From Acinetobacter sp. WCHA45 (GTDB taxonomy: Bacteria; Pseudomonadota; Gammaproteobacteria; Pseudomonadales; Moraxellaceae): 64,000 bases of DNA. A program made the translations under genes and the position numbers. Under the pieces are notes generated by a model. It was not told the DNA's origin. It did no database searches and was given only the letters and a program-made list of their open reading frames with translations. The stretch covers positions 1 to 64,000 of the forward strand of contig NZ_CP028560.1 in NCBI RefSeq assembly GCF_002165255.2, read 5' to 3'. Below, piece by piece: positions 1 to 10,194 of this stretch (position 1 is the stretch's first letter; every line of letters begins with the position of its first letter).

Positions 1-939
1 ATGAGTAACATAGTATATAAAGATAATAATTTGGTTGAAGCATCGTATTCACTAAATCTATCTGAGCAAAGGCTAATATTAATTGCGATCATTGCTGCTC
101 GAGAAATTGAGAAAGAACTTACTTCTGATACTATACTTACGATTCATGCTTCTGAATACATGAAACAGTTTAATTTAGGACGTCAAGCATCTTATGAAGC
201 GTTACAATCTGCATGTGATAATCTTTTTGAACGGCATTTGAATTATAAAGCAGTAGATCCTATAACTGGAAAAATAGGAATATACAAAAGTAGGTGGGTT
301 TCAAAAGTTGGTTATGTTAAGGAAGAGGGATGCGTCCAACTAATTTTTGCACCAGATATTATCCCCTTATTTGTAAAACTTGAAGAAAAGTTCACAAGAT
401 ATGAACTTAAACAAATCTCACCACTTACAAGCATTTATGCTATTCGCCTGTATGAGTTACTCATACGTTGGAGATCAACTGGTAAGTTATATATTTCTAT
501 AGATGAGCTTAGATCAAAACTCGGATTGATAGAAGATGAATATAAAAAGATGGGAGACTTTAAAAAAAGGGTTCTTACCGTAGCTTTAAATCAAATTAAC
601 AAATTTACGGATATTACTGTTTCTTATATACAAAAAAAGGAGGGAAGAAATATTTCAGAATTACATTTCATGTTTGAAGAAAAAGAACAAAATAAAACGA
701 GTACAAGTGCTCCTTTAGAGCCAACTTATAAATTGACAGCTAAGCAATGTATATTCTTTGCTAAAAAGCTATGTGATATTACTAACTATCCAAAATTTGG
801 TAATGATTTCGCACATCGTGGAGAGACTCTAGAAGACTTTCAGGAAAGGATATCAAGTGATCTTCTTGATAGCGATAATGTTAGAAAGTATTTTTCTTAT
901 TTGTTAGAAGTTGGTTATGCTCCTAAATACAAGAAGTAA
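1..939 (+). CDS. repB: RepB-type replication initiator (Rep_3 superfamily)
   Basis: A 312-aa initiator of theta replication that would bind iterons and open the origin. The N-terminal half has the Rep_3 winged-helix pattern (NLVEASYSLNLSEQRLILIA near residues 10-30, then SPLTSIYAIRLYELLIRW near 140-157). The C-terminal part, ending in FSYLLEVGYAPKYKK, is typical of Acinetobacter plasmid RepB proteins. The start lies at base 1, so the ribosome binding site and any upstream iterons are outside the window. An IS3-family element begins 44 bp after the stop codon and separates rep from the large tandem repeat array. Confidence 0.9.
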   Translation: MSNIVYKDNNLVEASYSLNLSEQRLILIAIIAAREIEKELTSDTILTIHASEYMKQFNLGRQASYEALQSACDNLFERHLNYKAVDPITGKIGIYKSRWVSKVGYVKEEGCVQLIFAPDIIPLFVKLEEKFTRYELKQISPLTSIYAIRLYELLIRWRSTGKLYISIDELRSKLGLIEDEYKKMGDFKKRVLTVALNQINKFTDITVSYIQKKEGRNISELHFMFEEKEQNKTSTSAPLEPTYKLTAKQCIFFAKKLCDITNYPKFGNDFAHRGETLEDFQERISSDLLDSDNVRKYFSYLLEVGYAPKYKK

Positions 940-1021
940 CCCTTTAGTTAATTGTCACTTTAAACAAAAGACCACGCCCTCTGGTAATCCTCCCATAAAT
1001 AACCGAAGTTAAAAGTAGAGG

Positions 1022-1810
1022 TTAAGCAGCCATTAGAGGTGGCTTTCCTTTGTTAGCTTGATGTGGTCTTTCATGGTTGTAATGCCACAACCAGTTTGTT
1101 GCATAATCTTGTACTTCATCCAAAGTATCAAATAAATGCTTGCTCAGCCAACTATAACGTATGGTCCGATTATAGCGTTCAATATACGCATTCTGCTGTG
1201 GCTTACCCGGTTGAATATATTCAATACGAATACCGTGCTCAGTAGCCCAGCGCACAAATTCGTGACTGATAAATTCGGGACCATTATCGCATCGGATCAC
1301 TAACGGTTTTTCTCTCCACTCCAGCAATTGATTCAACGTACGAATAACCCTGATTGTGGGCAATGAGAACCCTGCTTCAATGGCTAGGCCTTCGCGGCGG
1401 TAATCATCAATCACATTCAATAATCGAAACTTGCGACCATCGGAAAGCTGATCATGCATAAAATCTAATGACCAAACCTGATTTTCTCGGATTGGTTCTT
1501 TCAATGGTTCAGGCGCATGCCGTTTTAGTCTTCTTCTCGGTTTAATACGCAGATTCAGTGCCAACTCACAGTAAATGCGGTAAACCCGCTTGTGATTCCA
1601 GCAGCAACTCTCAACATGCCGTAAATACGAGAAGCACAAACCAAAGCCCCAATCGGAATTTTCCTCAGTGAGTTCAATGAGCTGTTCAGCAATGAGTGCA
1701 TTGTCATCGCTGAGATTGGCTTGATAGCGGTAGCAGGTTTCACTAATGCCAAATGCTTTACAAGCCAAACGAATACTAATGGCATGCTGGGCAACTGCCT
1801 GTTGTGCCAT
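1022..1810 (-). CDS. IS3-family transposase OrfB (DDE integrase domain)
   Basis: A 262-aa rve-type catalytic part of an IS3 transposase. The DDE triad is visible: WSLDFM (first Asp), [10 protein letters not shown] (second Asp) and [10 protein letters not shown] (Glu). A helix-turn-helix-like HTH_21 segment precedes it. In IS3 elements the active enzyme is an OrfAB fusion made by programmed frameshifting, so the ATG used here is probably not the main start. The reading frame is intact. Confidence 0.85.
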   Translation of the reverse strand: MAQQAVAQHAISIRLACKAFGISETCYRYQANLSDDNALIAEQLIELTEENSDWGFGLCFSYLRHVESCCWNHKRVYRIYCELALNLRIKPRRRLKRHAPEPLKEPIRENQVWSLDFMHDQLSDGRKFRLLNVIDDYRREGLAIEAGFSLPTIRVIRTLNQLLEWREKPLVIRCDNGPEFISHEFVRWATEHGIRIEYIQPGKPQQNAYIERYNRTIRYSWLSKHLFDTLDEVQDYATNWLWHYNHERPHQANKGKPPLMAA

Positions 1811-1830
1811 CTTACGCCGGCAAGATGGCT

Positions 1831-2112
1831 TTACCCTTGCGCAGCAGTGCTGCTCATTGCCATCGCTTCCTGGATGATTTCGGCCTTTAATCGCTCTTCC
1901 GCATACATCTTTTTAAGTCTGGTATTTTCGGCTTCTAGCTCTTTCAGTCGAGCCATTAATGATGTATCCATACCACCATATTTGGCACGCCATTTATAAA
2001 AGGTAGCATTACTCATGCCGTGTTCACGGCAAAGGGTCGCTACAGGTGTGCCAGATTCTGCCTGTTTCAAGATGGACATGATCTGACTGTCAGTAAATTT
2101 AGATGTTTTCAT
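1831..2112 (-). CDS. IS3-family transposase OrfA (DNA-binding part)
   Basis: A 93-aa protein with the helix-turn-helix and leucine-zipper layout of IS3 Orf[17 protein letters not shown], then [20 protein letters not shown], then a [20 protein letters not shown] coiled coil. It recognises the IS ends and supplies the N-terminus of the OrfAB fusion. It lies 45 bp inside the IS end that carries GGTAATCCCCCC. Confidence 0.85.
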   Translation of the reverse strand: MKTSKFTDSQIMSILKQAESGTPVATLCREHGMSNATFYKWRAKYGGMDTSLMARLKELEAENTRLKKMYAEERLKAEIIQEAMAMSSTAAQG

Positions 2113-2237
2113 GCAGAATCTCCTGCTCGTATCTTAAGAGAAAATTCTACTTTTAGATCCTATTTTTTTTAGGGGGGATTACCCTCTCATACTAAGTTTT
2201 TAATTAAGATTGCTTTCATGTGATTTTAATATGAATT

Positions 2238-2261
2238 AGCATAAGTTACATAACTTATGCT
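2238..2261. repeat. Inverted repeat before the tandem array
   Basis: Two perfect 10-bp arms, AGCATAAGTT and AACTTATGCT, are separated by ACAT. The core GCATAAGTTA also occurs in nearly every unit of the neighbouring tandem array (GATGCATAAGTTATGCAAG), so the two may bind the same factor. It lies between the IS3 element and the first array unit. Confidence 0.6.
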
Positions 2262-2298
2262 GGTTAAGTAACCACCTATCCTGCCTTTATAATTTATT

Positions 2299-5200
2299 GC
2301 TGCAGTTCTCATCATCATTGGAATAAGTGGACAGATTCCTGACACGGAATACTATAACTGAGGTCACCTAAATAGGATGCATAAATTATGTAAGTTACGC
2401 CACTTAAATAAGTTAAGGCGCTAAAGCGATAAAAGCTACATGATGGTCAGTACTGAGCACTGGCGATCTAAGTCAATGCTGCAGTTCTCATCATCATTGG
2501 AATAAGTGGACAAATTCCTGACATGGAAATTGCAGCGAGATTGGCTAAAGTTACTGCGCTGATTATCAGCCGAGATGTCGTTATTGATTATGCCTTATAC
2601 GGAACTCCAGAGTTAGCCCTCGTTGCGAACAACAAAGCCAGAAATCCTGCAGTTCCGCGGACGCTGATAAGTAGACAGATTCCTGACACGGAATACTATA
2701 ACTTACATCACTTAAATAGGATGCATAAGTTATGCAAGTTACGCCACTTAAATAAGTTAAGGCGCTAAAGCGATAAAAGCTACATGATGGTCAGTACTGA
2801 GCACTGGCGATCTAAGTCAATGCTGCAGTTCTCATCATCATTGGAATAAGTGGACAAATTCCTGACATGGAAATTGCAGCGAGATTGGCTAAAGTTACTG
2901 CGCTGATTATCAGCCGAGATGTCGTTATTGATTATGCCTTATACGGAACTCCAGAGTTAGCCCTCGTTGCGAACAACAAAGCCAGAAATCCTGCAGTTCC
3001 GCGGACGCTGATAAGTAGACAGATTCCTGACACGGAATACTATAACTTACATCACTTAAATAGGATGCATAAGTTATGCAAGTTACGCCACTTAAATAAG
3101 TTAAGGCGCTAAAGCGATAAAAGCTACATGATGGCCAGTACTGAGCACTGGCGATCTAAGTCAATGCTGCAGTTCTCATCATCATTGGAATAAGTGGACA
3201 AATTCCTGACATGGAAATTGCAGCGAGATTGGCTAAAGTTACTGCACTGATTATCAGTCGAGATGTCGTTATTGATTATGCCTTATACGGAACTCCAGAA
3301 TTAGCCCTCGTTGCGAACAACAAAGCAGAAATCCTGCAGTTCCGCGGACGCTGATAAGTAGACAGATTCCTGACACGGAATACTATAACTTACATCACTT
3401 AAATAGGATGCATAAGTTGTGTAAGTTACGCCACTTAAATAAGTTAAGGCGCTAAAGCGATAAAAGCTACATGATGGTCAGTACTGAGCACTGGCGATCT
3501 AAGTCAATGCTGCAGTTCTCATCATCATTGGAATAAGTGGACAAATTCCTGACATGGAAATTGCAGCGAGATTGGCTAAAGTTACTGCGCTGATTATCAG
3601 CCGAGATGTCGTTATTGATTATGCCTTATACGGAACTCCAGAGTTAGCCCTCGTTGCGAACAACAAAGCCAGAAATCCTGCAGTTCCGCGGACGCTGATA
3701 AGTAGACAGATTCCTGACACGGAATACTATAACTTACATCACTTAAATAGGATGCATAAGTTATGCAAGTTACGCCACTTAAATAAGTTAAGGCGCTAAA
3801 GCGATAAAAGCTACATGATGGCCAGTACTGAGCACTGGCGATCTAAGTCAATGCTGCAGTTCTCATCATCATTGGAATAAGTGGACAAATTCCTGACATG
3901 GAAATTGCAGCGAGATTGGCTAAAGTTACTGCACTGATTATCAGTCGAGATGTCGTTATTGATTATGCCTTATACGGAACTCCAGAATTAGCCCTCGTTG
4001 CGAACAACAAAGCAGAAATCCTGCAGTTCCGCGGACGCTGATAAGTAGACAGATTCCTGACACGGAATACTATAACTTACATCACTTAAATAGGATGCAT
4101 AAGTTGTGTAAGTTACGCCACTTAAATAAGTTAAGGCGCTAAAGCGATAAAAGCTACATGATGGTCAGTACTGAGCACTGGCGATCTAAGTCAATGCTGC
4201 AGTTCTCATCATCATTGGAATAAGTGGACAAATTCCTGACATGGAAATTGCAGCGAGATTGGCTAAAGTTACTGCGCTGATTATCAGCCGAGATGTCGTT
4301 ATTGATTATGCCTTATACGGAACTCCAGAGTTAGCCCTCGTTGCGAACAACAAAGCCAGAAATCCTGCAGTTCCGCGGACGCTGATAAGTAGACAGATTC
4401 CTGACACGGAATACTATAACTTACATCACTTAAATAGGATGCATAAGTTATGCAAGTTACGCCACTTAAATAAGTTAAGGCGCTAAAGCGATAAAAGCTA
4501 CATGATGGCCAGTACTGAGCACTGGCGATCTAAGTCAATGCTGCAGTTCTCATCATCATTGGAATAAGTGGACAAATTCCTGACATGGAAATTGCAGCGA
4601 GATTGGCTAAAGTTACTGCACTGATTATCAGTCGAGATGTCGTTATTGATTATGCCTTATACGGAACTCCAGAATTAGCCCTCGTTGCGAACAACAAAGC
4701 AGAAATCCTGCAGTTCCGCGGACGCTGATAAGTAGACAGATTCCTGACACGGAATACTATAACTTACATCACTTAAATAGGATGCATAAGTTATGCAAGT
4801 TACGCCACTTAAATAAGTTAAGGCGCTAAAGCGATAAAAGCTACATGATGGCCAGTACTGAGCACTGGCGATCTAAGTCAATGCTGCAGTTCTCATCATC
4901 ATTGGAATAAGTGGACAAATTCCTGACATGGAAATTGCAGCGAGATTGGCTAAAGTTACTGCGCTGATTATCAGCCGAGATGTCGTTATTGATTATGCCT
5001 TATACGGAACTCCAGAGTTAGCCCTCGTTGCGAACAACAAAGCAGAAATCCTGCAGTTCCGCGGACGCTGATAAGTAGACAGATTCCTGACACGGAATAC
5101 TATAACTGAGGTCACCTAAATAGGATGCATAAATTATGTAAGTTACGCCACTTAAATAAGTTAAGGCGCTAAAGCGATAAAAGCTACATGATGGTCAGTA

Positions 5201-5706
5201 CTGAGCACTGGCGATCTAAGTCAATGCTGCAGTTCTCATCATCATTGGAATAAGTGGACAAATTCCTGACATGGAAATTGCAGCGAGATTGGCTAAAGTT
5301 ACTGCGCTGATTATCAGCCGAGATGTCGTTATTGATTATGCCTTATACGGAACTCCAGAGTTAGCCCTCGTTGCGAACAACAAAGCCAGAAATCCTGCAG
5401 TTCCGCGGACGCTGATAAGTAGACAGATTCCTGACACGGAATACTATAACTTACATCACTTAAATAGGATGCATAAGTTATGCAAGTTACGCCACTTAAA
5501 TAAGTTAAGGCGCTAAAGCGATAAAAGCTACATGATGGTCAGTACTGAGCACTGGCGATCTAAGTCAATGCTGCAGTTCTCATCATCATTGGAATAAGTG
5601 GACAAATTCCTGACATGGAATACTATAACTGAGGTCACTTAAATGGGATGCATAAGTTATGTAAGTTACGCCACTTAAATAAGTTGAGGTGCTAAAGCGA
5701 TAAAAG
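2299..5706. repeat. Tandem array of nine 343/344-bp units with short units at both ends
   Basis: The ATGGAAATTGCAG block recurs at about 2524, 2868, 3211, 3555, 3898, 4242, 4585, 4929 and 5272, a period of 343-344 bp. Two forms exist: a 344-bp form with AAAGCCAGAAATCC and a 343-bp form with AAAGCAGAAATCC. From unit 2 to unit 7 the two forms alternate, and the 343-bp units 3, 5 and 7 share further variants (GCACTGATTATCAGTCG, AGAATTAGCC), giving a dimer of about 687 bp. Unit 8 is a 343-bp unit without those variants. The first unit (from about 2299) and last unit (from about 5560) lack about 166 bp of the body. Both can be explained by recombination between the internal subrepeats ATTCCTGACATGGAA and ATTCCTGACACGGAA. 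Each unit has a TTAAATA/GCATAAGTTA-rich half and a coding-like half. The function is unknown; replication control or partition are possible given the position next to rep. Confidence 0.95.
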
Positions 5707-5769
5707 TGGCACTGTTGGAAATATAGATTTAAGTCGATGATTTTTCCTTTAAAAAAAGTACTTAAAGAC
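5707..5769. pseudogene. Relic of an IS6-family end
   Basis: The sequence from TGGCACTGTTGGAAATA to AAAAAAGTACTTAAAGAC is a diverged copy of the first 60 bp of the intact IS6-family element at 62162 (GGCACTGTTGCAAATAG ... AAAAAGTACTTAGAGAC). It directly abuts the end of the tandem array, so an IS6-mediated event probably set that boundary. Confidence 0.7.
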
Positions 5770-5946
5770 GGCTTTGTTGCACAAAGCTGTTTGTAAGGTC
5801 TGATTCAGCAATATAATTTCCGAATGAAGAAGCCAGCAACTAAAATCTACCGTACAACGAATTGGTCCGCATATAAACTCAGTGCGAGAAACTTTCAGAG
5901 CCAAGTGAATGAGATAACACTAAATATAAAAAAAATGGAAGAATAA
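5770..5946 (+). pseudogene. IS5-family (IS903-group) transposase N-terminal relic
   Basis: An inverted-repeat-like end, GGCTTTGTTGCACAAA, starts at 5770. An ATG at 5824 then reads MKKPATKIYRTTNWSAY, the conserved N-terminus of IS903-type transposases. IS-like coding stops at about residue 23, after which the sequence enters an unrelated repeat, and the frame ends at 5946. Only the first tenth of a transposase remains. Confidence 0.65.
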
Positions 5947-6175
5947 TTTACTAAGTTATTGTTTTTAAGTTGATCCTTGTTTTATATGTGGGTGATAATA
6001 ACTTCTGATTACTAGTTTTTACCTTAAATATACCGATTGAAAGATTCATTTAAAGGCTATGAATACATGAGTTTTACAGTTTGGCTAGGTCAGCATGAGT
6101 ACTTTTCACAAGATTTAAGATCGACCATGAACGTGATTAAGTTATAGGGGATTGATGAAATAGTTTTTATGAATT
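5911..6175. repeat. Diverged direct repeat, left copy
   Basis: The segment beginning GATAACACTAAATATAAAAA and ending near GATCGACCATGAACGTGAT is similar by eye along most of its length to 8505-8775, on the same strand. A shorter match to its start lies near 10466 (TAATAACAGAAAACTAAAAA). The two copies bracket hipBA. The rest of the gap, 6176-6487, shows no gene or clear site that I can support. Confidence 0.55.
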
Positions 6176-6487
6176 TCTGGCTTTCTGGGCTGATTTTATC
6201 AAATTCATGTCTATGCAAAATTGCGACATATTTCTCGTGCTGGTAGTTATCCAGAGTTTGGTCTGCATCTATCCATAGTGCAGACCTTTTTTTGGTGACA
6301 GTTTTTTCTTAGTGATTTTCGATCTGGATGTAGTGATTTCACGTTTGCAGAATATATCTTGGCGGTGATCCATCTAATATTCGTGATTATAAAGAGAGCT
6401 AATTCACAGGTTCTACAGATTATGTAGCGACTAACTATATCAAAGTCTATTTGCAGTTGATGGTTGGCGCTTAGTTTATATTTACGC

Positions 6488-7753
6488 TTAGGTTTCAGTT
6501 AAAAAATCAATATTCTGTTGAATCCGTGATTGAATCATCTGTAGGGTAGATTCTCGAATTTGATGGGGATACAGGCGCTGCGCAATTTGACTAAATTGAA
6601 GTGCAATTTCACGCATGGTCAAGATGATCTCATCGACTTCTAGAGTAGTCAGATTAGCTTCTGAAGTACCGAGTTTATGTATGTCATTTCGGGAAATATT
6701 GAGCGCTTCTCCCATAATGTCCATTTGATGATAACCACCTGGACCCTCGCAGAAGGTCACATCATAGGCTGGAGCCAATTTCCATTGACCATTTTTCTCC
6801 ATGAGAAATGAAAAGTTCTTAGTATGGTCATCCCGATTATTGAAAAGCACATTAAACACAGCACGTTTAAAAGCATGCAATCTTTCTCGTACATCTTGCG
6901 TACACATCAAGGTTGCCCGGAGAAAATTGCGATAGTCTAGGCTACCTGGAACTTTATAGTCTGCTCCTGTATATGCAGCCAAACTCTGCATTGGAATCCG
7001 CATACCATTTTGACGATCGAATCGTTTAGAAGCAAAAGCCGTTAAACCATTGGGCAAATTAAAGAAATGGGTATCTGGAGTCTCAATTGCACAAAGTCGC
7101 AAACATTCTGCATAGACGGCTTCAATGGCGCAGACTTCAGGATGCTCTTGCTGAGCAGGAAACTTAATCAGCCAGGCTTCATGTTGATCAGAATCTTGAG
7201 TCGAAAACTCTAAATTGACAGGATCTCGGTAAACCAACGCTTTTGGTCTGGCACCTTGAGGGGAGCCACCCATGACCAATAAATGCTGTAGAAATTCACC
7301 ACCTTCACCTTTGAGTACTTCTTGAACTTCCTGGGCTAGTTGTTGTAAAGGGATATTTTCTGAGGTTTGCATGTCAGCAACACAAGGTTCAAAGGAGAGG
7401 GCACCCATTGCGTGACTACTAATATAGGTCAGACGCTCCAAAGGTCCAATTCGTGCTGAATTTAAGCCAATTTTTTTGAAATATCGATCCATCAACATCA
7501 TGCCCCAACCATCTGGTAAAGCGTCATAGACTGGACCTGGGAGTCCCATTTGATGAGTAGGAAAACCTTGTCTGAATGGTAGACCTTTTAAAGGCAGCAA
7601 GTAAGAAGAGAGCTCAACACCTTGCTGTATTGCTTCTGGACTATATTCAAAAGCAATGGTGGGTCTACCTGTCGTGGCTGTTGAACTAATCAGCGTTCCC
7701 CATAACCATGATTCGCCCCAACCGTTGTAATAAACATTAAGTCTATTGAGCAT
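6488..7753 (-). CDS. hipA: HipA-family serine/threonine kinase toxin
   Basis: A 421-aa HipA-like protein. In the family, HipA kinases phosphorylate targets such as glutamyl-tRNA synthetase and cause growth arrest or persistence. Visible features are an N-terminal HipA_N region, a G-rich loop region near LLVMGGSPQGARPKALV, the catalytic-loop-like FNNRDDHTKNFSFLM, and the metal-binding LAPAYDVTF (DFG-like). The length is close to the usual 430-440 aa. Its ATG overlaps the hipB stop by one base (TAATG), so the genes are translationally coupled. The module sits between two diverged direct repeats, which suggests it arrived as a unit. Confidence 0.9.
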   Translation of the reverse strand: MLNRLNVYYNGWGESWLWGTLISSTATTGRPTIAFEYSPEAIQQGVELSSYLLPLKGLPFRQGFPTHQMGLPGPVYDALPDGWGMMLMDRYFKKIGLNSARIGPLERLTYISSHAMGALSFEPCVADMQTSENIPLQQLAQEVQEVLKGEGGEFLQHLLVMGGSPQGARPKALVYRDPVNLEFSTQDSDQHEAWLIKFPAQQEHPEVCAIEAVYAECLRLCAIETPDTHFFNLPNGLTAFASKRFDRQNGMRIPMQSLAAYTGADYKVPGSLDYRNFLRATLMCTQDVRERLHAFKRAVFNVLFNNRDDHTKNFSFLMEKNGQWKLAPAYDVTFCEGPGGYHQMDIMGEALNISRNDIHKLGTSEANLTTLEVDEIILTMREIALQFSQIAQRLYPHQIRESTLQMIQSRIQQNIDFLTET

Positions 7754-8058
7754 TATCCCTTCCTCTTAATACGGTGGCGCTTACTTTGACTCTCATAGCG
7801 AAGAATGTCATTCACACTGTTAAGCTGAGGTTTAAATAGTTCCTGAAGTTCGTTTAATCGACCCAAGACCATTGCAATACGGACTAAATTTTCAACAGAT
7901 ACATTTCGTCCCGCTTCAAGATTCGAAACTGTATTCACGCCGACACCAGCGCGTGCTGCTACCTCAGCTTGAGACATCTCCAGAAAGAGTCGTTGCTTAC
8001 GTAAACGCTCACCTAAAAGAGTCACAACTTCTTCTGGTTTAGTGAAATATAAATCCAT
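7753..8058 (-). CDS. hipB: HipB-like XRE antitoxin
   Basis: A 101-aa protein with one XRE helix-turn-helix (LRKQRLFLEMSQAEVAARAGVGVNTVSNLEAGRNVSVENLVRIA, roughly residues 17-62). HipB proteins bind the operon's operators and neutralise HipA. It comes first in the operon, as in E. coli hipBA. The basic C-terminal tail (SKRHRIKRKG) probably contacts DNA or HipA. Confidence 0.9.
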   Translation of the reverse strand: MDLYFTKPEEVVTLLGERLRKQRLFLEMSQAEVAARAGVGVNTVSNLEAGRNVSVENLVRIAMVLGRLNELQELFKPQLNSVNDILRYESQSKRHRIKRKG

Positions 8059-8978
8059 TAAATTGGGTCTTAAGAATGAATAATTTAATTAAATCACAAA
8101 ATAATGGAATTAATCTATAGCTATAGTGTGGCTAAGGAGGGCTTTGTTGCACAGCACATCAGAAGGGTAGGTATAGTCCTTGGGTATCGGTTACAGAAAA
8201 TCATCAGGATGTACTTTGACTGATTGTTGATACGGAGATTTCAGTATTTTCATTTTTCCTAATAGGTCACATTACTTAGAAAGGGTTCTTCGAAAATTAG
8301 TTCATACTTTAAAAATCCTATAAATATTGAGGATATTTTCTTAATGCTTTCAATATAGCATGCGGCTATATGTAACTCGAACGGGCTTAATCTGCCTTTC
8401 AGTATAAATTTTTTGGGCGTGAGAGGGGAGAGGTGTGAGGGCAAGCAATTTATATCGTGGATACTTCTAAATTACTTATGTAATAGAAGGTGGTAAACAT
8501 GGATTTAGAGGTAATAACACTAAATATAAAAAAATTGGAAGAATAATTTATTAAATTATTGTTTTTATGTGGTTATTGGTGATGTTATGAATAATAATAA
8601 CTTTTTTCTTGATGAATTTTACCTAAAAAAATTGATCAGATAATTTTCTTTAAATGTCATGCATACATAAATTTGACAGTTTGAAGGGATCGGTATGTGC
8701 ATTTTTCACAAGGTTAAAGATCGACCATAAATGTGATAAACGGCAGAGGATCATTGAAAAATGAATGGATTTAAACACTACATGTATGCACGAAAAAAAG
8801 TATCGCTGCGGTTCTGCTGACAGGCTGTATTGAGCATTGAATGCAAATGATGTAGTAATTGTCTACAGGCTATAGGACCAGCATGAAGAAGAATGAAATG
8901 TAGTTGCCAATTTATAACCTTGGTTGAAAAGCATAGCATTGTTATTCGGAGAAGTGAGGTAAGCCATCCTTCTCTTAT
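8059..8978. other. Gene-poor stretch with IS relic and right copy of the diverged repeat
   Basis: At 8140-8155 GGCTTTGTTGCACAGC is a degenerate IS5-family end. At 8505-8775 lies the second copy of the diverged direct repeat also found at 5911-6175. A 61-codon reverse ORF at 8259-8444 has no recognisable features and no good ribosome binding site, so I do not call it a gene. The rest shows nothing I can support. Confidence 0.5.
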
Positions 8979-9236
8979 TCATTTAAAATGATTCTTACTC
9001 AACTGATCTCGACTCATGGGCTGGTTCCAATTAGACGGATAATAACTTCCATCCCCTATCTTTTTCTTACCACATTTCTTGCATTTAATCCCTTCTTTGG
9101 AGATTTGATTCAGCATCACTGTTGTCGGTTGAATCAAATCAATGACATAGTTCGTTGGTTCAGGAAAAGCAGAAGAGGCTGCTTTATTGCAAAAGAGAAC
9201 ATTCGGATCAAATGGATTGGATTGCACAAAAGCCAT
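8979..9236 (-). CDS. Small hypothetical protein with a Cys motif
   Basis: An 85-codon frame with CKKCGKKKIG near residue 52, half of a zinc-ribbon-like motif. I do not recognise the family. No strong Shine-Dalgarno sequence precedes the ATG, and it may be a remnant of a longer gene. The 350 bp after it, 9237-9585, shows no gene or site that I can support. Confidence 0.3.
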   Translation of the reverse strand: MAFVQSNPFDPNVLFCNKAASSAFPEPTNYVIDLIQPTTVMLNQISKEGIKCKKCGKKKIGDGSYYPSNWNQPMSRDQLSKNHFK

Positions 9237-9585
9237 GATACAGCCACAGAGTAATTCACCTGCATGTAATCTGTAACATCCATTCAGGTCATCAGACGAA
9301 GATTAATCTGAAATTTAAGCACTAAACGCCATAAATCTATGTATGGGCAGACTTTTTTGAGACATATGTTGATAAACATGCGGCAAGTTACATTGCTTAA
9401 AAGTCTATCTAAGTTAACGATCTATTCAATTCTGGATAAGTAATCTGAATATTACGATCCTAAATTACCCGAAGAGTATTAAGATTTCTAAGAATCGTGA
9501 TTGTTGGTTTATTTGGGAAATTAATCAGTGGATTGAAGCAAAGATGATGGCTCATTAAGGATTGTGGGCTTCGACTACTTAAATT

Positions 9586-10182
9586 TTAGGTATTTTGAAT
9601 AAAGCATATTTCAAAAATCTTAATTAATGGATTTAAATTACCATAAAAACCTTCAATATTGGCTTGAATCCATTGTTGTTGAGAGTCAATGCGAGACCAA
9701 TCAATACCATAACCACAATGAGCAATCAGATGCTCAAAGAAAATCCGTTGTGTACGTCCATTACCTTCACGGAATGGGTGTATGACATTAAGCTCACAAT
9801 ACAAGTCGGCAAGTTGAGGAATCAGTTGTTGTGGTGCTAAGCCTTGAAAGTATTTTTTTTCTTGAAGCGGTTTGAGTAGTTTATTGGTTTCAATTTCAAT
9901 ACGGGAAAAATTACAAAAACGGGTGTCACCTTTGGAAATATCGATTTGTCTTAACTTTCCTGCCCAGTCGTATAAGTCGCCAAAAAGCTGTGAATGAATT
10001 GATTTTAAGTATTTTAAGTCGTAGGGTGGTTCAGCATATTCAATTAGGCTGCTCGCCAATCCAGAGAGTTCCAGTTCGGCTTGCTCTAAAATATGTTCAT
10101 CGCGGATATTGAGTTTGTTCTTTAGGGTGTTTGTGCCAGGGTAACAATATAGGCTATCACCCATTTCCCCATATTTATCCAT
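9586..10182 (-). CDS. fic: Fic-domain toxin (AMP transferase)
   Basis: A 198-aa protein with the Fic core HPFREGNGRTQRIFF (HxFxxGNGRxxR, near residues 137-151). His is the catalytic base and the loop binds ATP-Mg. Fic proteins transfer AMP onto Tyr, Ser or Thr of target proteins. The short length, without an N-terminal inhibitory helix of its own, fits a class I Fic held in check by a separate small antitoxin. That antitoxin gene lies 12 bp upstream on the same strand. Confidence 0.9.
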   Translation of the reverse strand: MDKYGEMGDSLYCYPGTNTLKNKLNIRDEHILEQAELELSGLASSLIEYAEPPYDLKYLKSIHSQLFGDLYDWAGKLRQIDISKGDTRFCNFSRIEIETNKLLKPLQEKKYFQGLAPQQLIPQLADLYCELNVIHPFREGNGRTQRIFFEHLIAHCGYGIDWSRIDSQQQWIQANIEGFYGNLNPLIKIFEICFIQNT

Positions 10183-10194
10183 ACATGCACCTGA

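Larger units (their letters stand above)
983..2183 (-). mobile_element. IS3-family insertion sequence, 1201 bp
   Basis: The ends are imperfect inverted repeats: GGTAATCCTCCC at 983 and its near complement GGGGGGATTACC ending at 2183, each followed inward by a shared AAAAGTAGA-type block. CTCT stands on both sides (979-982 and 2184-2187), which may be or may contain the target duplication. It carries orfA and orfB in different frames, the usual IS3 arrangement with -1 frameshifting. I do not assign a specific IS name. Confidence 0.85.

Noticed and set aside
2523..5516. Five identical 81-codon ORFs as real genes
   Set aside because: They exist only because the repeat unit is repeated, lie in units that differ by one base from units where the frame ends early, and have no good ribosome binding site.
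2299..5706. CRISPR array
   Set aside because: Units are 343-344 bp with no short repeat and unique spacer alternation; nearly all of each unit is conserved.
8259..8444. 61-codon reverse ORF
   Set aside because: No ribosome binding site, no recognisable motif, and it lies in an area of IS debris.
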